Below, piece after piece: positions 8,305-16,228 of a stretch of DNA of 64,000 nt (position 1 is its first letter; each line of letters starts with the position of its first letter). Location of the stretch: positions 1 to 64,000 of the forward strand of contig NZ_JACHKT010000030.1 of assembly GCF_014204325.1 (NCBI RefSeq), written 5' to 3'. Both the position numbers and the translations under genes were made by a program. This DNA comes from Arcicella rosea (GTDB taxonomy: Bacteria; Bacteroidota; Bacteroidia; Cytophagales; Spirosomataceae). The notes under the pieces are model-generated. The model did no database searches. It was not told the origin of the DNA and was given only the letters and a program-made list of their open reading frames with translations.

Positions 8305-9300
8305 CTAACGAAATCTTACATCAATATTATCATTCGCTTCAATTTTGTAAAAACCTTTTATTTTGAAAACCATTTTCCAAAAGAATTTCAAAAAAACTAA
8401 TGTTTTCAAGGCAAATATTTTCTGACTTCTTAGCTCAAAAAACGGATTTCTGAGTTTAGAAATATTCACAGAAATTTTCCATAAGTAAAAGAAAATGGCT
8501 AGTGAAGTATAATGAAAAATCAATAAAAGGTAAAACGCCAAACCATACTCTTTACGAATCCAGAGTAAGTTGGATACTTGCATTTGCGTACCAAATCGAT
8601 TGATAGGAGAGATGTTCGTTCTTCTAAATGGAGAATCTTTTTCTAAGTGAATAAATTGGATTTCTTCAAAACAGCAGATTTTGCCTACTTTTCTCAATCT
8701 GCCAGCCCATTCAAAGTCTTCGGCATACATAAAAAAGTCTTCGTCCATTTTACCAGCTCTTTCAATGGTATTTCGAGAAACCAACATAAAAGCTCCACAA
8801 CATAATTCAGATTGATTCGGGTCTTCAAATTGTGGTTCAGGGAAAATCTTTTCTAAATACTTGTTCAAGGAATTTGGTGCAATGATCAAGAATTTCAAAA
8901 ACTCATTTCTATTTCTGAAGTAAGGCATTTTTACCAAATCAGCCGTTACTTGTATTCCTCCAATGGCAGAAATATCTTGATTATTTTTAAGTTTTTGCCA
9001 AGCTTTAAAAATTGAATTCTCGAAAAGTAAGGTATCGGCATTCAGCAATAAAAAATAATCTCCTTTAGCAACTGCCATTCCTTGGTTATTTCCTCTTGAA
9101 AAACCTGAATTATAAGTACTTGTCACCCAGACAATATCTGGATGAGACGCTTTGATTATTTTTTCAGAATCATCCTTAGAATCGTTGTCAACCACAATTA
9201 TTTCATAAGTAACATCTTGCGTAAATTTTTTGATAGAACTAACACAATTAACTGTTAACGTTGCTGATTTATAATTGATAATAATAATCGAAACATCCAT
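8305..9300 (-). CDS. glycosyltransferase family 2 (rhamnosyltransferase-like)
   Basis: The protein of 331 residues is a GT2 inverting glycosyltransferase. It has VSIIIINYKSATLTVNCV at the N-terminus, VVDNDSKD, and the metal-binding NADT of the DxD site (LLLNADTLLFE). The C-terminal part contains a hydrophobic segment (LAFYLLLIFHYTSLAIFFYLW) that anchors it to the membrane, as in lipopolysaccharide/exopolysaccharide rhamnosyltransferases. The frame is open for 79 further codons upstream, but that extension crosses the terminator at 9439-9470 and resembles no GT2 N-terminus, so ATG 9300 is chosen. It stands alone; the acceptor is unknown. Confidence 0.85.
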   Translation of the reverse strand: MDVSIIIINYKSATLTVNCVSSIKKFTQDVTYEIIVVDNDSKDDSEKIIKASHPDIVWVTSTYNSGFSRGNNQGMAVAKGDYFLLLNADTLLFENSIFKAWQKLKNNQDISAIGGIQVTADLVKMPYFRNRNEFLKFLIIAPNSLNKYLEKIFPEPQFEDPNQSELCCGAFMLVSRNTIERAGKMDEDFFMYAEDFEWAGRLRKVGKICCFEEIQFIHLEKDSPFRRTNISPINRFGTQMQVSNLLWIRKEYGLAFYLLLIFHYTSLAIFFYLWKISVNISKLRNPFFELRSQKIFALKTLVFLKFFWKMVFKIKGFYKIEANDNIDVRFR

Positions 9301-9685
9301 GCGAAAATGAGTATTTGAAGATTTTAAGGGCAAATTTTCTGTAAAATTACAATTAATTCGGTTGGTGCTTTGTTTTTTTGAAGGAGTAATTTGATATATT
9401 GCGTTGTTTTTATGAAAAGGTAGTAGGTATTGAATACAAAAAAGCCCGATGCCACAGACATCAGGCTTTCTAAATATAATCCTTACTTTATTTAATGTTA
9501 TTGTCTTTAAATCGCTATTAAATTGTATCTCTCTCACATATTCTCTTCGTTACAAAAATAATAAAAAATCCAAATAAATAAACATATAGTGCAATTATTT
9601 GTAAGAATTATTTATTTTTTTTGATTTAGCCTTTATTTTTCATGAAAAATGGCTTCATCAATATCTTAAATCATACAAAATATAG
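9301..9685. other. intergenic region with a minus-strand terminator
   Basis: The region between trmD and the glycosyltransferase contains a hairpin at about 9439-9470 (AAAGCCCGATG / CATCAGGCTTT). On the minus strand it is followed by a T-run, so it can end the rpsP-rimM-trmD transcript. A second weaker dyad (ATTTTTCATGAAAAAT) lies near 9634-9650. No gene was recognised. Confidence 0.5.
9439..9470 (-). terminator. intrinsic terminator downstream of trmD
   Basis: AAAGCCTGATG and CATCGGGCTTTTTT (minus-strand reading) form a stem-loop with a terminal T-run, about 215 bp after the trmD stop codon. Confidence 0.65.
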
Positions 9686-10372
9686 CTACAAACCACTTTT
9701 TTGGTACAAATCTGGTCTTCTAGTTTTAGTGCGTTCGATTGATTGTTCGAATCTCCATTCATTAATTTTGGCTTCGTGTCCTGATAAAAGTACTGGCGGT
9801 ATGCCAACTCCCTCAAATTCGGCAGGACGAGTATAAACTGGTGGTGCCAAAAGATTATCTTGAAAAGAATCTGTCAATGCCGAAGTTTCATCATTTAATA
9901 CGCCTGGAATCAATCTAATAATGGCATCCGCACAAACTGCCGCTGCCAATTCTCCACCAGAAAGTACATAATCGCCAATGGATATTTCTTTGGTGATAAA
10001 CATATCTCGTACTCTTTGGTCAACGCCTTTATAATGTCCACAAAGAAATAAAAGATTCCCTTGTAATGACAATTGATTGGCTGTTTGTTGATTAAAAGTT
10101 TCACCGTCGGGCGTCATATAAATGATTTCGTCGTAATGTCTTTCACTCTGTAAATGACGAATACAACGAGCAATTGGCTCTACACTCATCACCATGCCTG
10201 CACCACCGCCAAAAGCATAATCATCTACTTGGCGTTGTTTAGAAAGAGAATAATCTCTTAAATCATGCAGCACTACTTCTACATGACCAGCCTCTTGCCC
10301 ACGTTTTAAAATTGAATGAGCAAAAAAGCTTTCCATCAATTTAGGTACTACAGAAATAATATCTATTCGCAT
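9686..10372 (-). CDS. trmD: tRNA (guanine37-N1)-methyltransferase
   Basis: TrmD methylates N1 of G37 next to the anticodon of several tRNAs using S-adenosylmethionine, preventing frameshifts. The 228-residue sequence starts [12 protein letters not shown] and shows the SPOUT trefoil-knot signatures: [28 protein letters not shown] and [13 protein letters not shown]. The C-terminal domain ([16 protein letters not shown]) is intact. It is the third gene of rpsP-rimM-trmD, 15 bp after rimM, an order conserved in many bacteria. Confidence 0.97.
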   Translation of the reverse strand: MRIDIISVVPKLMESFFAHSILKRGQEAGHVEVVLHDLRDYSLSKQRQVDDYAFGGGAGMVMSVEPIARCIRHLQSERHYDEIIYMTPDGETFNQQTANQLSLQGNLLFLCGHYKGVDQRVRDMFITKEISIGDYVLSGGELAAAVCADAIIRLIPGVLNDETSALTDSFQDNLLAPPVYTRPAEFEGVGIPPVLLSGHEAKINEWRFEQSIERTKTRRPDLYQKSGL

Positions 10373-10387
10373 GGTCGGAATCTGGAA

Positions 10388-10915
10388 TTAGTCTTCTAAA
10401 TACACTTCTAACAAACCTTCTGGTAAATTTACATGAAGTATTTTCTGTTCTTTTTCTGCTTGTAATACAATTTCATCAATCACAGGAATTAATACTTCTT
10501 TGCCTTTATAATCCATTACCAATAAATCTTGGGCTTGCATAGAATGCACAGTTTGTACAGTTCCTAAATTGCCTAAATTTTTATCAACTATTTGATAACC
10601 AATAATTTCGTGATAATAGAATTGGTCATTTTCAAGTTCAGGAAGTTCGTCTAATGGTAAAAAAGCTTGAAGATTAATCATTCCTTCTGCTTTTTCAAAA
10701 GTATCAATATCTTCAAAATGTACAATCGCACGATTGCCCGAAAGGCGATAGCTTTCAATAAAATAAGGAACTAATTCTCCTTTTACTTCCAAGAAAAGGC
10801 TTTCTAAATCTTCATAATCTTCAGGAAAATCTACATCTAACCAAAGGATTACTTCGCCTTTTAGTCCATGTGTTTTGGTGATTTTTCCTAGTTCAAAACA
10901 ATCTTCTTTAGTCAT
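10388..10915 (-). CDS. rimM: ribosome maturation factor RimM
   Basis: RimM assists maturation of the 30S subunit head and binds ribosomal protein S19. From the ATG at 10915 the protein has 176 residues and begins TKEDCFELGKITKTHGLKGEV, the conserved N-terminal beta-barrel start. The C-terminal PRC-barrel region contains YHEIIGYQIVD, DLLVMDYKGKEVLIPVI and the terminal LPEGLLEVYLED. The frame continues 26 codons further upstream (to 10993), but that part runs into the hairpin at 10982-11025 and has no family match. The gene lies between rpsP and trmD. Confidence 0.95.
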   Translation of the reverse strand: MTKEDCFELGKITKTHGLKGEVILWLDVDFPEDYEDLESLFLEVKGELVPYFIESYRLSGNRAIVHFEDIDTFEKAEGMINLQAFLPLDELPELENDQFYYHEIIGYQIVDKNLGNLGTVQTVHSMQAQDLLVMDYKGKEVLIPVIDEIVLQAEKEQKILHVNLPEGLLEVYLED

Positions 10916-10981
10916 TGCTATATTTTTAGTATCGTCGGATACTTGCTGTCTTTGTTGGAATGAACGAATGTGTACAAATAA

Positions 10982-11025
10982 AAAATGATACAAAACAGCT
11001 TATTGAAAGAGTTTTGTATCATTTT
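10982..11025 (-). terminator. intercistronic hairpin between rpsP and rimM
   Basis: AAAATGATACAAAAC at 10982-10996 pairs perfectly with its complement at 11011-11025. On the minus strand it follows the rpsP stop by 23 bp and its far arm ends in a run of T. It is therefore a likely partial terminator or mRNA-stabilising hairpin, which would let S16 be made in excess of RimM and TrmD. Confidence 0.75.
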
Positions 11026-11047
11026 AAATGAAATTTCTTTGAGAAAA

Positions 11048-11584
11048 TTACTCAGCAGATTCTGTAGTAGCTTCTTCACCTTCAGCTGCTGGAGCTTCAG
11101 TTTCTTCTGCAACAACTTCTTCTTCTACAGTGTTTTTCTTAGCAATTGCAGCAGCACGAGCAGCATTGATTTCTACTTCTCTTGCTAAACGAGCAGCTTT
11201 ATCAGCAGCTTTGCTTGCATCAAGACCATCAGCTTTACCAGTGATTTTTAAATCTTTGCTAGTTTTCCAGTCATTGAATTTTGAATCAGCAATATCTTGA
11301 GAAATAGCACCTTTGTTAACACCCACTTGCAAGTGTTTTTTCAACAATATACCTTTATATGACAAAATTGCACGAGTAGTATCTGTTGGTTGAGCACCGT
11401 TTAAAACCCATTTCAAAGCACTTTCTTCATTCAAGTTGATTGAAGCAGGGTTTGTATTTGGATTGTACGTTCCGATTTTCTCAATGAATTTACCGTCACG
11501 TGGAGCTCTTGCGTCAGCAATAACGATGTCGTACATCGCTAATTTTTTACGTCCACGACGTGCTAATCTAATTTTAACAGCCAT
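11048..11584 (-). CDS. rpsP: 30S ribosomal protein S16
   Basis: S16 is a primary-binding protein of the small ribosomal subunit. The first ~85 residues are the S16 domain ([46 protein letters not shown]). At 178 residues it is about twice the length of the E. coli protein; the extra C-terminus is a Lys/Ala helix followed by an acidic [18 protein letters not shown] tail, as is usual in Bacteroidota. It is the first gene of rpsP-rimM-trmD. Confidence 0.97.
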   Translation of the reverse strand: MAVKIRLARRGRKKLAMYDIVIADARAPRDGKFIEKIGTYNPNTNPASINLNEESALKWVLNGAQPTDTTRAILSYKGILLKKHLQVGVNKGAISQDIADSKFNDWKTSKDLKITGKADGLDASKAADKAARLAREVEINAARAAAIAKKNTVEEEVVAEETEAPAAEGEEATTESAE

Positions 11585-11906
11585 TTTTTATTTACGTTTT
11601 AGTGAAGGAACCCGTCCTTCGGTTATGGTATTTGTAAATTGGAGTGCAAAGATAGTTAAAATTAAGGATTTAACAATGACAGATTGATAAAATATTTTAT
11701 AATAAAAAAAAGGGTGCTATTTAACGTTGATTGTTGCGATTAACATTCAATCAGACAAAACATTTTTACTTAACATTTACTTAAAATTATTCCTGCACTG
11801 ACTTACATGGTTAGTAAAAAGTACTTTAGCGAAAAATAATGCAAGTTTTTGCAATATAAATGTAATTTTACGTTCGGATGATTATAAACAAAACTTAAAT
11901 AAATAC
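11585..11906. other. divergent promoter region
   Basis: This 322-bp region separates rpsP from the dehydrogenase small-subunit gene. Besides the rpsP -7 box it holds AT-rich sequence and, near 11868-11875, TAATTTTA, a weak match to the -7 motif that could serve the rightward gene. No open frame of note was seen. Confidence 0.4.
11647..11654 (-). promoter_or_regulatory. -7 promoter element for rpsP-rimM-trmD
   Basis: The minus strand reads TATCTTTG, an exact match to the Bacteroidota -7 consensus TAnnTTTG, 63 bp before the rpsP start. No convincing -33 box was identified. Confidence 0.55.
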
Positions 11907-12455
11907 ATGAAAAGAAGAGACGTAATTGCCAGAATGGCCTTAACGATGGGAGGAATTCTATCGGCTGGCACTTTGGCAACAGTTTTAGAAGGCTGTAAAT
12001 CAGGCAGTTCATCGGTGGCTACAGGTGTTAGTTTTTCACCTGAACAGAGTGCAATGATTGCTGAAATTGCTGATATTATTTTACCTCGCACGCAAACGCC
12101 TGGTGCAATAGATGCAAAAGTACCTGAGTTTATCCAGATGATGTTGAAGGACTGCTATAAAGAAGATCAGCAAAAAGCTTTCTTTGATGGTTTAACTAAA
12201 TTGGATGAAGACGCTAAAAAAGCTAACAATACAGAATTTTCTAAATCGACACCAGCTCAAAAACTGGCTTTGATTAAAGTAGAAGATTCGGCGAAGGAAC
12301 GCTCTGAATTCTGGAAAACAATGAAAGATTTGACGATTTTGGGATACTTTACCTCTGAACCTGGAGCAACAAAAGCTTTAGAGTTTTTAGAAGTACCTGG
12401 TAAGTATGAACCAATTAAATTACAAAAAGGACAAAAAGCTTGGGCAATGAGCTAA
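11907..12455 (+). CDS. gluconate 2-dehydrogenase subunit 3-like lipoprotein
   Basis: This 182-residue protein is the small subunit that accompanies a GMC-type membrane dehydrogenase. The N-terminus has twin arginines and a hydrophobic stretch (KRRDVIARMALTMGGILSAG) ending in the lipobox-like VLEGC (Cys30), so it is probably exported, perhaps by Tat, and lipid-anchored. The mature part has the helical features of the family: EQSAMIAEIADIILPRTQTPGAIDAKVPEFIQMML. It lies 55 bp upstream of the catalytic subunit gene on the same strand, which fits a heterodimer in the periplasm. Confidence 0.88.
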   Translation: MKRRDVIARMALTMGGILSAGTLATVLEGCKSGSSSVATGVSFSPEQSAMIAEIADIILPRTQTPGAIDAKVPEFIQMMLKDCYKEDQQKAFFDGLTKLDEDAKKANNTEFSKSTPAQKLALIKVEDSAKERSEFWKTMKDLTILGYFTSEPGATKALEFLEVPGKYEPIKLQKGQKAWAMS

Positions 12456-12510
12456 TTGTTTTTAGAAAGAAGTCAAATTTTAATTCATTCAATTTCAAAT
12501 CAATACGAAA

Positions 12511-14235
12511 GTGGAAATTACAGGAACAGGAAATAAAGCAAATACCTACGATGCCATTGTTGTTGGCTCAGGAATATCAGGCGGTTGGGCTGCCAAAGAA
12601 TTGTGTGAAAAAGGTTTAAAAGTAATCATGCTTGAAAGAGGGCGTGATATTAAACATATTCAAGATTACCCGAATGCTACGAAAGCTCCTTGGGAATTTG
12701 AACATCGTGGTCGTGTAGATAACAAATCTGCTGAGGAACATTATATCGGAATTCGTACTGGTTATACCGTGAATGAACCGTGGAGAGATATGTTTGAAAA
12801 CGATAAAGCAAACCCAATTATCGAGAAAAAACCAATCGACTGGATTCGTGGATACCATGTTGGTGGTCGCTCTTTGATGTGGGGTCGTCAGTCTTATCGT
12901 TTGAATGAAACTGATTTTGAGGCAAATGCTAAAGAAGGTATTGGTACTGACTGGCCAATTCGTTACAAAGATTTAGCTCCTTGGTATGACCACGTTGAGA
13001 AATTTGCAGGTATCAGTGGTAACAAAGATGGCATTGATGTTTTACCGCATGGCGACCATTATTTACCAGCGATGAACATGAATGCTTTGGAAAAAGAGTT
13101 GAAGAAAAGAATTGAAAAAGAGTTTTCTTCACGTCATTTCATCATGGGGCGTACTGCTCACTTAACAGGCGAATCTAAAATTGCTTATGATTTAGGACGT
13201 TCGCAATGTCAGTTCCGTAACCGTTGTATGATGGGCTGTCCTTACGGCGGATACTTCTCAACACAATCTTCAACTTTACCAGCAGCAGTAAAAACTGGAA
13301 ATTTAACACTTCGTCCTGATGCTATTGTGCAAGAAGTAATTTATGATGATAAATTAGGTAAAGCTGTCGGTGTAAGAATTGTTGATCAAAATACTTTACA
13401 ATCAATTGAATATTTTGCAAAAATCATTTTCTTGAATGCTTCTGCATTTGGAAGTACAGGAATTATGTTGAATTCAAAATCTCAACGTCATCCAAATGGT
13501 TTAGGTAATGAATCAGATCAATTAGGTCGTAATATCATGGATCACCATTTAGCGGTTGGTGCAAGAGGTGAATTTGAAGGTATGGAAGATGATTATTACT
13601 ATGGTCGTCGTGCAAATGGTATTTATATTCCAAGATACCGTAACTGGGGAACTGATAAACGTGATTATTTACGAGGATTTGGTTATCAAGGTGGTGGTTC
13701 TCGTGAAGACTTTGGTCGTGGTGCTGGACAAGAAGGCGTTGGTGCTGACTTTAAAGATGCTTTAAGTTATCCAGGTAAATGGACATTCAATATTGGAGGT
13801 TTTGGTGAAGTATTAGCAAACCCAGAAAACAGAATGACATTAGACCCAACCCAAAAAGATAAGTGGGGAATGCCATTATTTGTGTTTGATGCAGCTTATG
13901 GCGACAACGAACTGAAAATGCGTGTTGATATGAAAAATGATGCAGCAGAAATGTTAGAAAAAGCAGGTTTGAAAAACATTGTTGCTTATGATGACCAATC
14001 TAAACATTTAGGAATTGGTATTCACGAAATGGGAACTGCTCGTATGGGTACAGATGCTAAAAATTCTGTGTTGAACAAAAATAACCAAGTTTGGGGTGCA
14101 GACAATGTATTCGTAACAGACGGAGCTGCAATGACTTCTGCTTCATGTGTAAACCCTTCACTTACTTATATGGCTTTAACAGCAAGAGCTGCCGATTATG
14201 CCGTTAATGCTTTGAAAAAAGGTGATTTGAAATAG
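12511..14235 (+). CDS. GMC family FAD-dependent oxidoreductase (sugar/alcohol dehydrogenase large subunit)
   Basis: The 574-residue flavoprotein oxidises an alcohol or sugar and belongs to the glucose-methanol-choline family. The dinucleotide-binding motif GSGISGG is at residues 19-25; the C-terminal substrate domain has HEMGTARMGTDAKNSVL (catalytic His near 506) and NPSLTYMALT (about 548). The internal CRNRCMMGCPYGG cysteines resemble the gluconate/fructose dehydrogenase group. A GTG start at 12511 is used because the Rossmann fold begins at once and no ATG precedes it. There is no signal peptide of its own; export piggy-backed on the twin-arginine small subunit is the usual inference. The substrate is unknown. 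Confidence 0.88.
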   Translation: MEITGTGNKANTYDAIVVGSGISGGWAAKELCEKGLKVIMLERGRDIKHIQDYPNATKAPWEFEHRGRVDNKSAEEHYIGIRTGYTVNEPWRDMFENDKANPIIEKKPIDWIRGYHVGGRSLMWGRQSYRLNETDFEANAKEGIGTDWPIRYKDLAPWYDHVEKFAGISGNKDGIDVLPHGDHYLPAMNMNALEKELKKRIEKEFSSRHFIMGRTAHLTGESKIAYDLGRSQCQFRNRCMMGCPYGGYFSTQSSTLPAAVKTGNLTLRPDAIVQEVIYDDKLGKAVGVRIVDQNTLQSIEYFAKIIFLNASAFGSTGIMLNSKSQRHPNGLGNESDQLGRNIMDHHLAVGARGEFEGMEDDYYYGRRANGIYIPRYRNWGTDKRDYLRGFGYQGGGSREDFGRGAGQEGVGADFKDALSYPGKWTFNIGGFGEVLANPENRMTLDPTQKDKWGMPLFVFDAAYGDNELKMRVDMKNDAAEMLEKAGLKNIVAYDDQSKHLGIGIHEMGTARMGTDAKNSVLNKNNQVWGADNVFVTDGAAMTSASCVNPSLTYMALTARAADYAVNALKKGDLK

Positions 14236-14286
14236 ATTTCGGATTGCTGATGTCTGATTTCAGTAAAGTAAATATCATTAAACATA

Positions 14287-14320
14287 AAGTCCTCAATTTT
14301 AATTAATTGGGGATTTTTTG
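14287..14320 (+). terminator. intrinsic terminator of the dehydrogenase operon
   Basis: AAGTCCTCAATT (14287-14298) pairs with AATTGGGGATTT (14305-14316), counting two G-U pairs, followed by TTTTG TTT. It is 51 bp after the GMC stop codon. Confidence 0.65.
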
Positions 14321-14526
14321 TTTAATGAGGAATAGTTGTGAGTGATGAGTTGTGAATTGAAAATTTTAATTCATACAAAACACCCTTTGTTTCATGAATA
14401 TTTCTTAGAATACTTAAAATTGTTTATATAAATTATTTAGTATAAAAAGCCTAAAGCTTACCGCCTAATGCCTAAAGCAATTCAACGATAATTGTCCATT
14501 AATTTATCTTTCAGGAAGTTTAAGCC
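14321..14526. other. intergenic sequence with degenerate short repeats
   Basis: Upstream of the helicase lie a GTGAGTGATGAGTTGTGAA run (14338 on), a palindromic AATTGAAAATTTTAATT-like segment, and GCCTAAAGCTTACCGCCTAA-type units at about 14449-14474. Similar units occur at 43876-43905. No gene was recognised. Confidence 0.45.
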
Positions 14527-14534
14527 TACCTTTG
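14527..14534 (+). promoter_or_regulatory. -7 promoter element for the DEAD-box helicase
   Basis: TACCTTTG matches the Bacteroidota consensus TAnnTTTG exactly, 22 bp before the helicase ATG, so the leader would be short. No clear -33 box was seen. Confidence 0.55.
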
Positions 14535-14556
14535 TGATAATAATCAATTTACGGTC

Positions 14557-15879
14557 ATGACTTTCGAAGAATTAAATCTTAATAAACAATTACTTAACGC
14601 CCTCAACGATTTGGGCTTTACTTCCCCAACAGCTATCCAAGAAAAAGTTTTTTCGGTAGTGATGTCTGGTAAAGATGTCTGTGGAATTGCACAAACTGGA
14701 ACAGGGAAAACTTACGCTTATCTATTGCCTTGCCTTCGTCAGTTGAAGTTTTCAAAAGAAAAAGACCCACAATTAGTTATTATCGTTCCAACTCGTGAAT
14801 TGGTAGTACAAATTGTAGAAGAAGCCCAGAAACTCCTTACTTATATGAGTTTCAAAGTTTTGGGAGTATATGGTGGCGTAAATACAAAAATACAAGTTGC
14901 AGAATTATTGGAAGGTGCTGATATTTTAGTAGCAACGCCTGGAAGATTGGTCGATTTAATATCAGTAGGTGCATTTACTGGAAAATCTGTCAAAAAATTA
15001 GTCATTGATGAATTTGACGAAATGTTAAACCTTGGTTTCAGAGCGCAATTGAAAGTTGTTTTTGGAAGGTTACCTCAAAGAAGACAAAATTTACTTTTCT
15101 CTGCTACGCTTAATGAAGAAGTAGAACAATTAATTGAAGATTATTTCAATAGTCCAGTAAGAGTAGAAGCAACGCCCGTTGGCACGCCTTTGGAAAACAT
15201 CAGTCAGTCTTATTATGAAGTACCCAACTTTTATTCAAAGGTTAATTTCTTAAACTTATTATTAGAGAAAGATGAAACTATGAGTAAAGTACTGGTTTTT
15301 GTTTCTACCAAACATTTAGCAGATGTGTTGTACGAACAAATGAATCCAGAACAAAGTGAATCAATCGGGGTGATTCACTCGAATAAAGCACAAAGACATC
15401 GTTTTGACAGTGTGATTAAATTCCAATCTGGCGAATGTAGAGTATTAATTGCTACTGATATTATTGCGAGAGGATTGGACGTAGCCGAAGTAACGCATGT
15501 TATCAATTTTGATTTACCTGAAATCCCACAAAACTATATTCATAGAATTGGTAGAACGGGTAGAAAAGAAAGAAAAGGAATTGCAATTTCATTTGTGGTA
15601 GAAAAAGAGAAAGAATATCTTTCTGAAATCGAAAATTTGATGAATTACCAAATTCCAAAGCTTGATTTACCAGAAGATTTAACACTTTCAACCAAGATTT
15701 TACCTGAGGAAATTGAAAGAGTAGCCATGAAAACAATTCAAGTGAAAGCACCGAAAAGAGAAGAAGGAGGAGCGGCGTTTCACGAGAAATCTGAAAAGAA
15801 CAGTAAGGTAAATGTAAGAAGAAATCATGCTGATGAAATGAAAAAGAAATACGGAAGAGCTTATAAAAAGAGAGAGTAA
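14557..15879 (+). CDS. DEAD-box ATP-dependent RNA helicase (DEFD variant)
   Basis: This 440-residue helicase has the full motif set: Q motif with FEELNLNKQLLNALNDLGFTSPTAIQ, motif I AQTGTGKT, PTREL, TPGR, motif II read here as DEFD (about residues 151-154) instead of DEAD, SAT, and HRIGRTGR. It ends in a basic Lys/Arg-rich tail (MKKKYGRAYKKRE). It probably remodels structured RNA, as in ribosome assembly or cold adaptation. The Ala-to-Phe change in motif II spares the catalytic acids. It has its own promoter and ends near a MITE-like element. Confidence 0.92.
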   Translation: MTFEELNLNKQLLNALNDLGFTSPTAIQEKVFSVVMSGKDVCGIAQTGTGKTYAYLLPCLRQLKFSKEKDPQLVIIVPTRELVVQIVEEAQKLLTYMSFKVLGVYGGVNTKIQVAELLEGADILVATPGRLVDLISVGAFTGKSVKKLVIDEFDEMLNLGFRAQLKVVFGRLPQRRQNLLFSATLNEEVEQLIEDYFNSPVRVEATPVGTPLENISQSYYEVPNFYSKVNFLNLLLEKDETMSKVLVFVSTKHLADVLYEQMNPEQSESIGVIHSNKAQRHRFDSVIKFQSGECRVLIATDIIARGLDVAEVTHVINFDLPEIPQNYIHRIGRTGRKERKGIAISFVVEKEKEYLSEIENLMNYQIPKLDLPEDLTLSTKILPEEIERVAMKTIQVKAPKREEGGAAFHEKSEKNSKVNVRRNHADEMKKKYGRAYKKRE

Positions 15880-15954
15880 GTAAGAGGGTTGAATTGTGAA
15901 CGATGAATTATGAGCTGTCTATCTGATATAGTTTAATGGATTGATTATAAACAT

Positions 15955-16222
15955 AAACATGAGTCATCCCGAATTTTAAAATCACAAAAAAGCGGTCAAA
16001 AACTAATTTTGACCGCTTTTTTGTGATTGATGAGCAATGAATTCCTACTGTTTGAGCGAAGCGAGTTTAGGAATTCTTGAATTTCTTTTGCGGCCGCCGC
16101 TGCGGTTACTTTTCTTGTTTCAAGACAAGAAAAGTAAGGATTGTACAATAATAAAGATAAAAACCTCTCAAATCGTCCTAAACCTCACTATTCTAAGAAA
16201 AAATTCAGGATGACTCATGTTT
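15955..16222. repeat. MITE-like hairpin element, copy 1
   Basis: The 268-bp element is bounded by 23-bp inverted repeats (AACATGAGTCATCCCGAATT type; left 15955-15977, right 16200-16222, one mismatch). Inside are hairpin 1 (21-bp perfect arms 15981-16001 and 16007-16027, with AAAAAAGCGGTC and T-run), hairpin A (GAATTCCTA/TAGGAATTC around CTGTTTGAGCGAAGCGAGTT), the GC block CGGCCGCCGCTGCGG, and hairpin B (16106-16118 / 16125-16137). It fills the gap between converging genes and ends 6 bp before the GH125 stop. It encodes no protein. Hairpin 1 is a plausible bidirectional terminator. Confidence 0.85.
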
Positions 16223-16228
16223 ATTTTT

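Noticed and set aside
9301-9537. N-terminal extension of the glycosyltransferase (79 codons)
   Set aside because: It crosses a terminator hairpin at 9439-9470 and GT2 domains start at the sequence following ATG 9300.
15955-16222. Complete insertion sequence
   Set aside because: Terminal repeats exist, but there is no transposase frame inside ~250 bp and no clear target-site duplication, so it is called MITE-like only.
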